A DNA stretch of 49,975 bases, taken from Clostridiaceae bacterium AF10-41 (GTDB lineage Bacteria; Bacillota; Clostridia; Clostridiales; Clostridiaceae). Positions 40,459-48,849 of the stretch are shown here, in pieces. The stretch covers positions 1 through 49,975 of the forward strand of contig JAQCTH010000022.1 of the NCBI GenBank assembly GCA_027686065.1, written 5' to 3'. The number at the start of each line of letters is the position of its first letter. Position 1 is the first letter of the stretch. Below the pieces are notes generated by a model. It saw only the letters and a list, made by a program, of their open reading frames with translations, did not search any database and was not told where the DNA came from. Both the position numbers and the translations under genes were made by a program.

Positions 40459-42069
40459 TCAATTCTTTCTGTATCTTGATGGTGATATCCCAAATTGTTT
40501 TTTAAATACATAACTAAAATAATTAGCTTCTTGGTATCCAACCTTAGTTGATATTATATAAGTTTTGTCATCTGTAGTATTTAATAGCTTTACTGCTTCT
40601 TCTAACCGTACTGATGTTAAGTAATTTACAAAACTCATATCAGTTTCCTTTTTAAATATAGTAGAAAAATATGTTGGACTTACATGCAATTTTGAGCAAA
40701 GCTTTTCTACTGACATTTCATAGTCATTATAATTATTTTTTATATAATCCTTAGCTTTTTCTACTAAAAGTTTTGATGAGTTAGTTCTTTCTTTTTTTAT
40801 AAGTTCATTTAATTTTATAGATTTATCTATAAACCATATTCTTATTTCTTCTATTGAATCTAACTCATTTAAATATGCATAGCAATTAAAATTTTCTCCA
40901 AAAACATCTTTAATTTCTATATTATAAGTTTGAGTTAATTTTAATAAAGAGGTCAATACCTCCATTATATATATTCTATATTTTACCAATGTTACAAAAG
41001 ATTCTTCTAATTTTTTAAATATATTTTCAACTATTCCTTTAATTTCTTCTTTTGTTGATAATTTTATTGCATTTAGAAACTTAATTTCTTCTTGTTCATC
41101 AAATTGTAATTGTATAGAATTATCAGGTTCCACATCTTCTATATATATAGTTTTCCCGTTCCCTAAAATAGGTCTGTAGCTTAATGCACTTTGTGCAGTA
41201 CTATATGAAAATCTTATCTTTGATATTTCATCATATACCCTTCCTATTCCCACTGATATTGTAGTTCCGAAAGTACATTCAAATACTTTAATTACTTCAT
41301 TTAATCCTTTTATAAATCTCATTATTTTATCTTTTTCATCAAATGTAGCTAAGACAACTACTTTATCTGAGTATGGAAAACTTATGAAATCACAATAATT
41401 CCCCATAATTTCATCTACTATATTTTTTATAGATATAGATATTAATCCAATATCATTTTGTAGACTTCCTTCTTCTGCATCGTAACTTATTACTCCATCT
41501 ATTCCAATTAATGATACTGATAAGTATTTATTTATAAAATCTAAGCCTAACTTTTTTTCATCTTCATCCCATTGTTCCTTAGTTATTCTTCCTTCTAAAG
41601 CTCCTACAAGAAATTGTTCTCTTATTACTGGAATACTTTCTAAGTAATGATTCTTTAATATTTCTACATTTCTTTTTGCATCATACTCTTTGTCCAGTTT
41701 TTCCTTTAATCGTTTTAAAACTTCTATAAGTTCAATAGAATTAATTGGCTTTAACACATATTCCACAACATTCATTTTAATTGCTTTATGGGCGTATTCT
41801 AAATCATCTGATCCAGAAAAGATTATTATTTTAGTAGATGGCATTATATCTGTAATCCTTTTCCCAAGTTCCAATCCATCCATAAATGGCATTTTAATAT
41901 CTGTCATTATCACATCTGGATGAAGTTTTTCTGCCATTTCTAAAGCTTCTTTCCCATTTTCAGCGTCCCCTACTACTTCAAAACCTTGTTCTGCCCAATT
42001 TATCTTTTTTATTACACCAAGCCTTATTTCTTCTTCATCATCTACTATCATTAATTTGTATAACCCCAT
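40459..42069 (-). CDS. YesN-type response regulator with AraC DNA-binding domain
   Basis: This regulator has 536 residues. The receiver domain (1-125) shows the acidic pair DDEEE (10-14) and the phosphoacceptor Asp57 in IMTDIKMP. A long middle region of about 280 residues has no sure motif. The C-terminal 100 residues form an AraC-type helix-turn-helix pair (EKLCSKLHVSPTYFSTIFKKETDMS, in parts, and STKVGYQEANYFSYVFKKQFGISPSRYRKN, in parts). It works with the sensor kinase encoded next and probably activates the mgl genes. The start ATG at 42069 follows GGGAGG; a longer frame begins without such a site. Confidence 0.92.
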   Translation of the reverse strand: MGLYKLMIVDDEEEIRLGVIKKINWAEQGFEVVGDAENGKEALEMAEKLHPDVIMTDIKMPFMDGLELGKRITDIMPSTKIIIFSGSDDLEYAHKAIKMNVVEYVLKPINSIELIEVLKRLKEKLDKEYDAKRNVEILKNHYLESIPVIREQFLVGALEGRITKEQWDEDEKKLGLDFINKYLSVSLIGIDGVISYDAEEGSLQNDIGLISISIKNIVDEIMGNYCDFISFPYSDKVVVLATFDEKDKIMRFIKGLNEVIKVFECTFGTTISVGIGRVYDEISKIRFSYSTAQSALSYRPILGNGKTIYIEDVEPDNSIQLQFDEQEEIKFLNAIKLSTKEEIKGIVENIFKKLEESFVTLVKYRIYIMEVLTSLLKLTQTYNIEIKDVFGENFNCYAYLNELDSIEEIRIWFIDKSIKLNELIKKERTNSSKLLVEKAKDYIKNNYNDYEMSVEKLCSKLHVSPTYFSTIFKKETDMSFVNYLTSVRLEEAVKLLNTTDDKTYIISTKVGYQEANYFSYVFKKQFGISPSRYRKN

Positions 42070-42138
42070 AAATAACCTCCCAAATAATATATGTATAACC
42101 ATAATTAGGTATATTAAACTATCTGAATACTCAAAATA

Positions 42139-42147
42139 ATTATAGCA
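42139..42147 (-). promoter_or_regulatory. Extended -10 promoter of the sensor unit
   Basis: TGC-TATAAT on the minus strand (TATAAT at 42139-42144) with no good -35. It lies between the mgl terminator and the YesN-like gene, so the sensor genes have their own promoter. Confidence 0.5.
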
Positions 42148-42184
42148 CATTTTTATAATTTTTTTATGTAAATGTTTTAAATAT

Positions 42185-42221
42185 AAAAAAATAGGATATG
42201 ATTCTTTAAATCTTATCCTAT
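42185..42221 (-). terminator. Terminator of the mgl operon
   Basis: ATAGGATA and TATCCTAT (42221-42214 and 42198-42191) form an 8-bp stem on the minus strand, followed by six T. It lies 23 bases past the stop of the small membrane gene. Confidence 0.85.
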
Positions 42222-42243
42222 CTTTATGATTAATATTTAAAAT

Positions 42244-42411
42244 TTATACTAATACACCTATGATTAATGACAATGCTAATAATATAAATAACACTGCAAG
42301 AAATCTATCCATTGTTTTAACTGAAACATCTAAGTTACCATATAAAGTATCTCTAACTGTTTTTTTAGGAACTTCTTGTTCAATATTTTCCTCTACAGTT
42401 TCATTTTGCAT
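42244..42411 (-). CDS. Small single-helix membrane protein of the mgl operon
   Basis: A complete 55-codon gene lies between mglC and the mgl terminator. The peptide starts MQNETVEENIEQEVPKKTVR, continues with DTLYGNLDVSVKTMDRF and ends in a single hydrophobic helix (LAVLFILLALSLIIGVLV, residues 38-55). So it is acidic and soluble first, then one C-terminal membrane anchor. AAGGGG lies about 10 bases before the ATG. The family is not recognised. Its position after mglC in the same transcript suggests a role with the sugar transporter, perhaps as an accessory or regulatory subunit, but this is inference. It is too short to be seen by size-limited gene lists. Confidence 0.8.
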   Translation of the reverse strand: MQNETVEENIEQEVPKKTVRDTLYGNLDVSVKTMDRFLAVLFILLALSLIIGVLV

Positions 42412-42442
42412 TTAACATCATCCCCTTTTTGATTAATTTTTA

Positions 42443-43465
42443 TTATTTCTTAGCTATATATTTTCTTACGTCTAATGAAACAGCTACTATTATTATTAAC
42501 CCTCTTATAATATATTGCCAATAAGCATTTACTCCAATAAAGTTCAATCCATAGTTTATAACTTGTAGTAACACTGTTCCAATAAGCACTCCCGGAATCG
42601 TTCCTATACCACCAGTGAAGGATACTCCCCCAACAACGCAAGCTGAAATTGCATCCAATTCATAGTTAAACCCTGTACTTGTTGTTGTAGATCCTGCTCT
42701 TGCAGCTTCCAAGAAACCTGCTAGTCCATAAAGTACACCTGATATTATAAATATAATCATTATGTTCTTAACTAAATTTACACCTGAAACTGCTGCTGCC
42801 TCTGGATTGCCTCCTATAGCAAACATATTTTTACCTAGTTTAGTTTTATTCCATACAAACCACATAATTGCAGCTACAATTGCAAGATAAAATATTAAAT
42901 ATGGGATTTCTGCACTACCTAATCTTAAATATCCATTAACAAATTTAGTATATCTTTCATCTAAGTTAGCAACTGGTTGAGCTCCTAGTGGAGGTCTATC
43001 AATATATAAGCATGATGCTCCATAAGCTATAAGCTGAGTACCTAGGGTAATAATAAATGCATGGACCTTCAATTTTGCAACTCCAAATCCATTTATAGCA
43101 CCAAATAGACCTCCAATAACTACTGCTAAAAACATTGGTACTATTAATGGTAATGCTTTTAGGTTAGGATACATTCTAGCAGCATATGTTGTTGATTGTA
43201 ATAACGATGCTGATATTATAGCTGTAAAGCCTAATATACGTCCTGCTGACAGGTCTGTACCTTGAAGTACAATAAGTCCTGCTACTCCTAATGCAAGTAT
43301 TCCACGAGTTGATGCTTGGCTTAAAATATTAGTAAGATTCTTTAATGAAAGGAATCCTGGTTCCTTTATAACAAAGAACACTATCATTATAAATAATACT
43401 ATATACAATGCATAATTCAGTAAGAAATTTTGTAAGGACTCTTTATTTAATTTAACTTTGTTCAT
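42443..43465 (-). CDS. mglC: Galactose/methyl galactoside ABC transporter permease MglC
   Basis: This permease of 340 residues has about ten hydrophobic segments and the features of the BPD_transp_2 family, with SASLLQSTTYAARMYPN, and the cytoplasmic loop GGNPEAAAVSGVNL (about 226-239) that contacts the ATPase, followed by SACVVGGVSFTGGIGTIPGVLIG. It forms the membrane channel for galactose import together with MglA and MglB. It lies 16 bases after mglA and 31 bases before the small membrane gene. Confidence 0.96.
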   Translation of the reverse strand: MNKVKLNKESLQNFLLNYALYIVLFIMIVFFVIKEPGFLSLKNLTNILSQASTRGILALGVAGLIVLQGTDLSAGRILGFTAIISASLLQSTTYAARMYPNLKALPLIVPMFLAVVIGGLFGAINGFGVAKLKVHAFIITLGTQLIAYGASCLYIDRPPLGAQPVANLDERYTKFVNGYLRLGSAEIPYLIFYLAIVAAIMWFVWNKTKLGKNMFAIGGNPEAAAVSGVNLVKNIMIIFIISGVLYGLAGFLEAARAGSTTTSTGFNYELDAISACVVGGVSFTGGIGTIPGVLIGTVLLQVINYGLNFIGVNAYWQYIIRGLIIIVAVSLDVRKYIAKK

Positions 43466-43481
43466 AAGTTACACCTCTATT

Positions 43482-44981
43482 CTAAATATATTTAGCAGCC
43501 ATAGACATAATATCTTCTTGTGACAATTTGTCTGCATCACCTATTCCAGCTACTTTTCCATTTGACATTACAAGTATTCTATCACATATTCCTAATAATT
43601 CAGGCATTTCAGAGGATACAACTATTACCCCTTTGCCTTTATTAGCTAAATCTATAATAAGTTGATAAATTTCATATTTAGCTCCAACATCTATACCTCT
43701 TGTTGGCTCGTCCAATAGTAGTATTTCTGGATTAGTTAAAAGCCATCTTCCTATAATTACTTTTTGTTGGTTTCCTCCTGATAAACTTCTAATCAAAGTC
43801 TTTTGACTAGGAGTTTTAACCTTCATACTATCTATCGTCCATTTAGTATCTTTAGTCATCTTCTTATTATCTAACACTCCATACTTACTATATCCATCTA
43901 TATTAGCAATCATTGTATTAAATTTAATATCAAGCTGTCCAAATATACCTGTAGATCTACGCTCTTCTGTTAATAGAGCAAATCCATTTTTTATAGCTTT
44001 ACGTGAATCTGAATTTTCTACTTTTTTACCATGAAGAATTATTTCTCCTTCACTATGTTTAGCTATTCCAAATACTGTTTCCAATAATTCAGTTCTTTTA
44101 GATCCTACTAAACCTGCAATTCCAAGTATTTCTCCCTTTCTTAATTCAAATGATACGTCCTTAATTGAAGGTTGAAAAGAACCAGTTAAATTTTTAACTT
44201 CCAAGATAACATCTTCTGGTTTATTTATCTTTGGTGGGAATCTATTAGTCAAATCACGTCCAACCATTAATTTAATTATCTTATCTGTTGTAAGCTCTTT
44301 AGCTAAAAGTGTATCTATCCACTTACCATCACGCATAATTGTTACATCATCTGATATTTGAAGAATTTCTTCCATTTTATGAGAAATATATATAATACCG
44401 CATCCCTTATCTCTTAACTTATTTATAATTCTAAATAAGTGATTAACTTCTTCATTTGTTAATGATGATGTAGGTTCGTCTAACACTAAAATTTTTGCAT
44501 TGTATGAAACTGCTTTAGCTATTTCAACCATTTGTCTTTGGGAAACAGATAGCTTGGCCATCTTCATTTTTGGATCAACATCTATATCTAACTCATCTAA
44601 TATTTTTTTAGTTTCCTCATACATTGTTTTTTCGCTTACTATTCCAACATTCCCTGGATATCTTCCAAGCCATATATTATCCATAACATTTCTTTGTAAA
44701 ACTTGATTTAATTCTTGGTGAACCATAGCAACTCCATTATCCATAGCTTGCTTCGGATTAGAAAACTTTATTTTTTCACCTTCTATTAAAATTTCTCCGC
44801 TGTCTTCAATATAAACCCCGAATAAACATTTCATTAAAGTAGATTTACCTGCTCCATTTTCTCCCATCAAAGCATGTACAGTTCCTGGTCTTACTTTCAA
44901 TTGAACATTATCTAGCGCTTTAACTCCTGGAAATTCTTTACTTATACCCATCATCTCAAGAACATATTTTGTATCTGCCAT
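43482..44981 (-). CDS. mglA: Galactose/methyl galactoside ABC transporter ATP-binding protein MglA
   Basis: This 499-residue protein has two fused ATPase domains, as usual for sugar importers of the RbsA/MglA class. Domain 1 has Walker [10 protein letters not shown] and signature [12 protein letters not shown]; domain 2 has a degenerate Walker A (GLVGSKRTE) and signature LSGGNQQKV. Walker B sites are [11 protein letters not shown] and [11 protein letters not shown]. Only the first site is likely to hydrolyse ATP well. It powers MglC. A hairpin lies between it and mglB upstream, which may lower expression relative to mglB. Confidence 0.97.
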   Translation of the reverse strand: MADTKYVLEMMGISKEFPGVKALDNVQLKVRPGTVHALMGENGAGKSTLMKCLFGVYIEDSGEILIEGEKIKFSNPKQAMDNGVAMVHQELNQVLQRNVMDNIWLGRYPGNVGIVSEKTMYEETKKILDELDIDVDPKMKMAKLSVSQRQMVEIAKAVSYNAKILVLDEPTSSLTNEEVNHLFRIINKLRDKGCGIIYISHKMEEILQISDDVTIMRDGKWIDTLLAKELTTDKIIKLMVGRDLTNRFPPKINKPEDVILEVKNLTGSFQPSIKDVSFELRKGEILGIAGLVGSKRTELLETVFGIAKHSEGEIILHGKKVENSDSRKAIKNGFALLTEERRSTGIFGQLDIKFNTMIANIDGYSKYGVLDNKKMTKDTKWTIDSMKVKTPSQKTLIRSLSGGNQQKVIIGRWLLTNPEILLLDEPTRGIDVGAKYEIYQLIIDLANKGKGVIVVSSEMPELLGICDRILVMSNGKVAGIGDADKLSQEDIMSMAAKYI

Positions 44982-45012
44982 AACTTAATTCACCACTTTT
45001 CCATTATTTATT

Positions 45013-45044
45013 AAACTGCATAGTGAAAATACACTATGCAGTTT
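45013..45044 (-). terminator. Intercistronic hairpin between mglB and mglA
   Basis: AAACTGCATAGTG (45013-45025) pairs over 13 positions with CACTATGCAGTTT (45032-45044). On the minus strand the following bases are TAATAAAT, a poor T-run, so this is more likely a partial terminator or RNA-stabilising hairpin that raises mglB over mglA and mglC. Confidence 0.6.
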
Positions 45045-45063
45045 TTTAATTCTATATGATATA

Positions 45064-46110
45064 TTATTTTTTAATATATTCTTGGTATGGAATACGTACT
45101 GCAACTCCTGTGTCATCAAACTTATATGAAGTTCCATCTACAGCACCCTTACCAGCTGCTAAATTCATTCCTGTTTCATATAATGCTTTAGCCATTCCTT
45201 CAGCATCTTGAAGAACTGATCCTAGCATAAATCCTTTAGAAATTAAGTCTTGAGCTGCTGCTGTAGCATCAACACCTATAACTGGAATAGTTTTTGCTGC
45301 ATCACCATTGTTATATCCTTGAGCTGTTAATGCTGCTATAGCACCTTGAGCCATACCATCATTATTAGCTATTACTGCTTCGATCTTATCACCAAATTTT
45401 GAGAACCATGCTTCTGTAGCATTTTGTGCTAATGCTTGGTCCCAGTTACAAACTTGAAGTGCTAATTCTTCTGTTTTAACGCCCTTATCATTTAAAGTTG
45501 AAACTGAATATTGAGTTCTTGCAACTGCTTCTGGATTATCAGGTTCACCCTTTAACATTACATATTGTAATACTCCATCTCCATTTTTATCTATAGCTGA
45601 TTTATTACCTTCCCATGCTTTTGAAAGTATTTCTCCTTGCATAACTCCAGCTTCTTTTGCATTTGTTCCAACAAATATAGCCTTGTCATATGCTTTTATA
45701 GCATCTGCTGATGGTTCTCTGTTAAATAGTACTACAGGTTTCTTAGCTGTTTTAATCTTATCGATTACTGTTGGAGCTGCTCCTGTATCAACTAAATTAA
45801 CTAATAAAAGATCTACATCTTTTTGAAGTAATGTATCTATACTATCATTTTGAGTAGCTTGGTCACCTTTTCCATCATAGAAAGTAAACTCAACCTTATC
45901 TGAATTTTCAGATTGTAATTTTTCTAAGTTTTGACGAACTGTTGAAATATAAGTATCATCGAATTTGTATAAACATACTCCAACTTTAACTTTATCTCCC
46001 TTTGATGTATCTCCACTTGGAGATTCACCCTTACCTCCACAGCCTACTAATGAAGCTGTAACCATAACTGTAGCCATTGCCATTGTAAGTAATTTTTTAA
46101 CCTTTTTCAT
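45064..46110 (-). CDS. mglB: Galactose ABC transporter substrate-binding lipoprotein MglB
   Basis: This lipoprotein of 348 residues has the signal MKKVKKLLTMAMATVMVTASL with lipobox LVGC. The body is a periplasmic-binding-type 1 sugar fold with KVGVCLYKFDDTYISTVRQNL at the start and the MglB calcium-loop pattern DKNGDGVLQYVM. It binds galactose, glucose or methyl galactoside outside the membrane and delivers it to MglC. It is the first gene of the operon, has a strong GGAGGG site, and its leader holds a cre-like site, so catabolite repression is likely. Confidence 0.96.
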   Translation of the reverse strand: MKKVKKLLTMAMATVMVTASLVGCGGKGESPSGDTSKGDKVKVGVCLYKFDDTYISTVRQNLEKLQSENSDKVEFTFYDGKGDQATQNDSIDTLLQKDVDLLLVNLVDTGAAPTVIDKIKTAKKPVVLFNREPSADAIKAYDKAIFVGTNAKEAGVMQGEILSKAWEGNKSAIDKNGDGVLQYVMLKGEPDNPEAVARTQYSVSTLNDKGVKTEELALQVCNWDQALAQNATEAWFSKFGDKIEAVIANNDGMAQGAIAALTAQGYNNGDAAKTIPVIGVDATAAAQDLISKGFMLGSVLQDAEGMAKALYETGMNLAAGKGAVDGTSYKFDDTGVAVRIPYQEYIKK

Positions 46111-46149
46111 ATTAACCCTCCACCTTTATAAAAATCGTTAACATTAAAT

Positions 46150-46163
46150 TGATTTCGTTTACA
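46150..46163. promoter_or_regulatory. cre-like site at the mglB start region
   Basis: TGATTTCGTTTACA matches the CcpA consensus TGWNANCGNTNWCA at 13 of 14 positions. It lies at about +1 to +14 relative to the -10 TATAAT at 46170-46175 (minus strand), a position typical of repression. Confidence 0.65.
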
Positions 46164-46169
46164 TTTATT

Positions 46170-46175
46170 ATTATA
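46170..46175 (-). promoter_or_regulatory. -10 box of the mglB promoter
   Basis: TATAAT on the minus strand. The sequence 17 bases upstream (TGGAAG) is a poor -35, which agrees with the need for an activator such as the YesN-like regulator. Confidence 0.5.
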
Positions 46176-46306
46176 AGTTTATATGCTAATTACTTCCATA
46201 CAAAAAACTTAACACTTCTATCGAAATTCTTAGATGTTGTTAATTGAAAAACTTTCTTTTTTATGATAGAATTTCTCGTTACTATTAAATAAATGAGGTG
46301 ATTGAT

Positions 46307-47209
46307 TTGAATAAAGAATACATATTAAAATTTATTAAAGACTCTTGGAAGGCATTTCGCCCATTTTCACTAACCTTAGCAATAGGTTCCACAACTCTTG
46401 GAATTGCATCTGCATACCAAATGGGGTTTATAAATTTAAATAGTTCTAGTGATATTATATTAATTCTAATTATAACTATTGCTGGTATATTAGCTCAATC
46501 TGGTGCTAATTTAGTAAATGATTATTTCGAAGGAAGTTTTAGGTATTATAGACCTAATGGAAGAAAAGTAAAGTTTTTAGGAGTGGAGAGAACTTATTTT
46601 GATATATATGTTTTTCTTTGGGCCATGCTTTGCTTTGGATTATCTTCTTTAAGTGGTTTATATCTTATTTACATAACTGATTTTAAAATGTTACTTATGG
46701 GTGCTGTTGGAATATTTTCTGCTTATGCATATACTGGTGAACCTTTTGTCTTTAAAAGAAAGGGCCTTGGAGTACCAATTTCTTTTATAACAATGGGGCC
46801 ATTAATGGTTTTAGGAGCTTCTTATCCATTTACCCACTCTATAAGTTTATATCCAATATTATTGTCTTTACCTGCTTCTTTCATTATTCCTGCTTTAATG
46901 ATAAGTAATGAAATGAGAGACTTTAAAAGAGATGCTAATTTAAGTCTTGGAACACTAAGCGTTAGAATTGGAAGTAAATATAGCAAATATATTTATAGAT
47001 TTTTAGTTTTTGGAGCTTATATCTTAACTCTACTATATGTAATAACAGGATTTTATCCTACCATTTCACTGCTAGTATTTATAACATTACCAATAGCTTT
47101 AAAAGCTCATAAATCTGTTTGTAATTTTGAAAAACTTGGGATACCATACACGAATAATTTGCATTGGACTTTTACTTTACTTTTAATATTAGCTTTATTT
47201 ATCGGATAG
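46307..47209 (+). CDS. UbiA family prenyltransferase (MenA-like)
   Basis: This 300-residue membrane protein has about eight hydrophobic segments and the two aspartate-rich motifs of UbiA enzymes: NLVNDYFEG (first motif, with Glu for the last Asp) and NEMRDFKRDANLSLGTLSVRIG (second motif region). It transfers a prenyl chain to an aromatic or similar ring. It looks like MenA of menaquinone synthesis, but no other men genes are here, so the acceptor is uncertain. Translation probably starts at the TTG at 46307, 6 bases after GAGGTG; a GTG three codons earlier overlaps that site. Monocistronic. Confidence 0.85.
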   Translation: MNKEYILKFIKDSWKAFRPFSLTLAIGSTTLGIASAYQMGFINLNSSSDIILILIITIAGILAQSGANLVNDYFEGSFRYYRPNGRKVKFLGVERTYFDIYVFLWAMLCFGLSSLSGLYLIYITDFKMLLMGAVGIFSAYAYTGEPFVFKRKGLGVPISFITMGPLMVLGASYPFTHSISLYPILLSLPASFIIPALMISNEMRDFKRDANLSLGTLSVRIGSKYSKYIYRFLVFGAYILTLLYVITGFYPTISLLVFITLPIALKAHKSVCNFEKLGIPYTNNLHWTFTLLLILALFIG

Positions 47210-47330
47210 AGAAATTTTTAAAAGTAATTATAATGTAAATATTTAATAATACATCTCACTTTTACATACAATATACAATATACACTATATAATATATAAT
47301 AGTTAATATAGAAAGGAGATGTTTTGTTTT

Positions 47331-47900
47331 ATGAAAAAAGGACTAAAAATATTAATAGCTATAATCGTGGTTATTATTATTATTATATTCCCTATAATTT
47401 CTAGTTATAATAAATTGGTATCTTTAGAACAACTTGTTAATGTTTCTGAATCTAATATTGATACTCAACTACAAAGAAGATCTGATTTAATACCTAATTT
47501 AGTTAATACAGTTAAGGGATATGCTACTCAAGAAAAAGATATTTTTACTGATATTGCTAATGCAAGAAGTAAACTTTCTGGAGCTTCAAATATATCTGAA
47601 CAAGCAAATGCAGATAGTGAATTATCAGGTGCTCTTTCTCGATTGCTTGTAGTAGTAGAAAATTATCCTGATTTAAAATCCAATCAAAACTTTAAAGATT
47701 TAAGTATTCAATTAGAAGGAACAGAAAATAGAATAGCTGTTGCTAGGCAAGATTATAATACAGCTGTAACTAATTATAATACTAAGAGAAGAAGATTTCC
47801 TACTAATATAATTTCTTCAATATTTAGATTCGAGGAAAAGCAACTTTATAAAGCAAGTGATAATGCTAGTGAAGTTCCTTCCGTTGATTTTTCTAGATAA
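47331..47900 (+). CDS. lemA: LemA family protein
   Basis: This 189-residue protein has one N-terminal membrane helix (about 5-23) and a helical outside or cytoplasmic body with the LemA signature: [31 protein letters not shown] (in parts, about 34-64), then [19 protein letters not shown] and [16 protein letters not shown]. Its function is not settled; LemA proteins are usually paired with TPM-domain proteins, as here. AAAGGAG precedes the gene; the ATG at 47331 lies 12 bases after it, while an ATG directly next to it would be too close. The next gene follows after 2 bases, so they are coupled. Confidence 0.93.
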   Translation: MKKGLKILIAIIVVIIIIIFPIISSYNKLVSLEQLVNVSESNIDTQLQRRSDLIPNLVNTVKGYATQEKDIFTDIANARSKLSGASNISEQANADSELSGALSRLLVVVENYPDLKSNQNFKDLSIQLEGTENRIAVARQDYNTAVTNYNTKRRRFPTNIISSIFRFEEKQLYKASDNASEVPSVDFSR

Positions 47901-47902
47901 TT

Positions 47903-48739
47903 ATGAATGTTATAAGTAAGTTAAAAAAAATATTATTATCTTCTCTTTTGATAATTTTTAGTTTTTCAATTTCAATTTCAGCCCAAGCTAATTATCCTTC
48001 GCCTACAAATTATAAATATATAAACGACTATTCAAATATACTAAGTTCAAGCGAAATAGAAACAATCATATCTTTAGGAAAAGAACTTGAAGATAAAACT
48101 GGAGCTCAATCCATTGTTGTAATTACAGATACTACAGATGGAACTCCTATCCAAGATTATGCTATAGACTTATTTCGTTCTTGGGGAATAGGGCAAAAAA
48201 CTAAAGATAACGGTTTGTTAATTTTAGTTGCCATCAAGGATAGAAAGTGGAGAGTAGAAGTTGGAAGAGGTTTAGAAGGTGTAATACCAGATGCTTTAAG
48301 TAATAGAGTTATGGAGTCCTTGGCTACAGATGATTTTAAAAACGACAATTATGGTTCTGGAATAATAAAAAGCTATAGTACTTTTAATGACCTTATTGCA
48401 GAAGAATATGGTGTTACTTTAAGCAAATCTCTAAATATAAAAATTCCAAAAGAATCTAATAGTCAAGATTCAGGTAGTATTTTTGATGCTATACCTATTG
48501 GTATAATACTCGTGCTTCTTATACTTGATATGATTTTTAATCGTGGAAGAATAATAAGAACTATTTTTAAAATTCTCTTTTGGAGTAGTTTCTTCGGAAG
48601 ACGTGGCGGCCCTGGTGGTAGAGGCTCCGGTGGTGGCGGCGGATTTGGAGGCTTCGGTGGATCCGGTGGATCTGGTGGCGGTTTCGGTGGATTTGGCGGA
48701 GGTTCTTCAAATGGCGGAGGTTCTTCTGGCAGCTGGTAA
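47903..48739 (+). CDS. TPM domain membrane protein with Gly-rich tail (YgcG-like)
   Basis: This 278-residue protein has a signal peptide (about 1-28, ending SAQA), a TPM domain (about 35-165; VNDYSNILSS-type start as YINDYSNILSS, then GAQSIVVITDTTDG, DNGLLILVAIKDRKWRVEVGRGLEGVIPD), a membrane helix (about 197-215) and a tail of about 50 residues made mostly of Gly, Phe and Ser (GGFGGFGGSGGSGGGFGG). The TPM domain was linked to phosphatase activity in plants; in bacteria it goes with LemA. The tail DNA is far richer in G than the rest of the window. Confidence 0.93.
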   Translation: MNVISKLKKILLSSLLIIFSFSISISAQANYPSPTNYKYINDYSNILSSSEIETIISLGKELEDKTGAQSIVVITDTTDGTPIQDYAIDLFRSWGIGQKTKDNGLLILVAIKDRKWRVEVGRGLEGVIPDALSNRVMESLATDDFKNDNYGSGIIKSYSTFNDLIAEEYGVTLSKSLNIKIPKESNSQDSGSIFDAIPIGIILVLLILDMIFNRGRIIRTIFKILFWSSFFGRRGGPGGRGSGGGGGFGGFGGSGGSGGGFGGFGGGSSNGGGSSGSW

Positions 48740-48774
48740 TTTGTAAATATTTATTGAAATTTATAAAGTTGTAT

Positions 48775-48812
48775 AAAAAGAGAGCTGTTTTCAAAAAAAC
48801 AGCTCTCTTTTT
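48775..48812. terminator. Bidirectional terminator between convergent genes
   Basis: AAAAAGAGAGCTGTTT (48775-48790) pairs with AAACAGCTCTCTTTTT (48797-48812), a 16-bp stem with T or A runs on both sides. It serves the TPM gene and the AI-2E family gene. Confidence 0.92.
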
Positions 48813-48849
48813 ATATTTCTCTTATTTATATTACTAAAACAAAGTAAAT

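Noticed and set aside
48567..48794. Minus-strand frame rich in His and Arg opposite the TPM gene tail
   Set aside because: It is the shadow of the Gly-rich repeats on the other strand.
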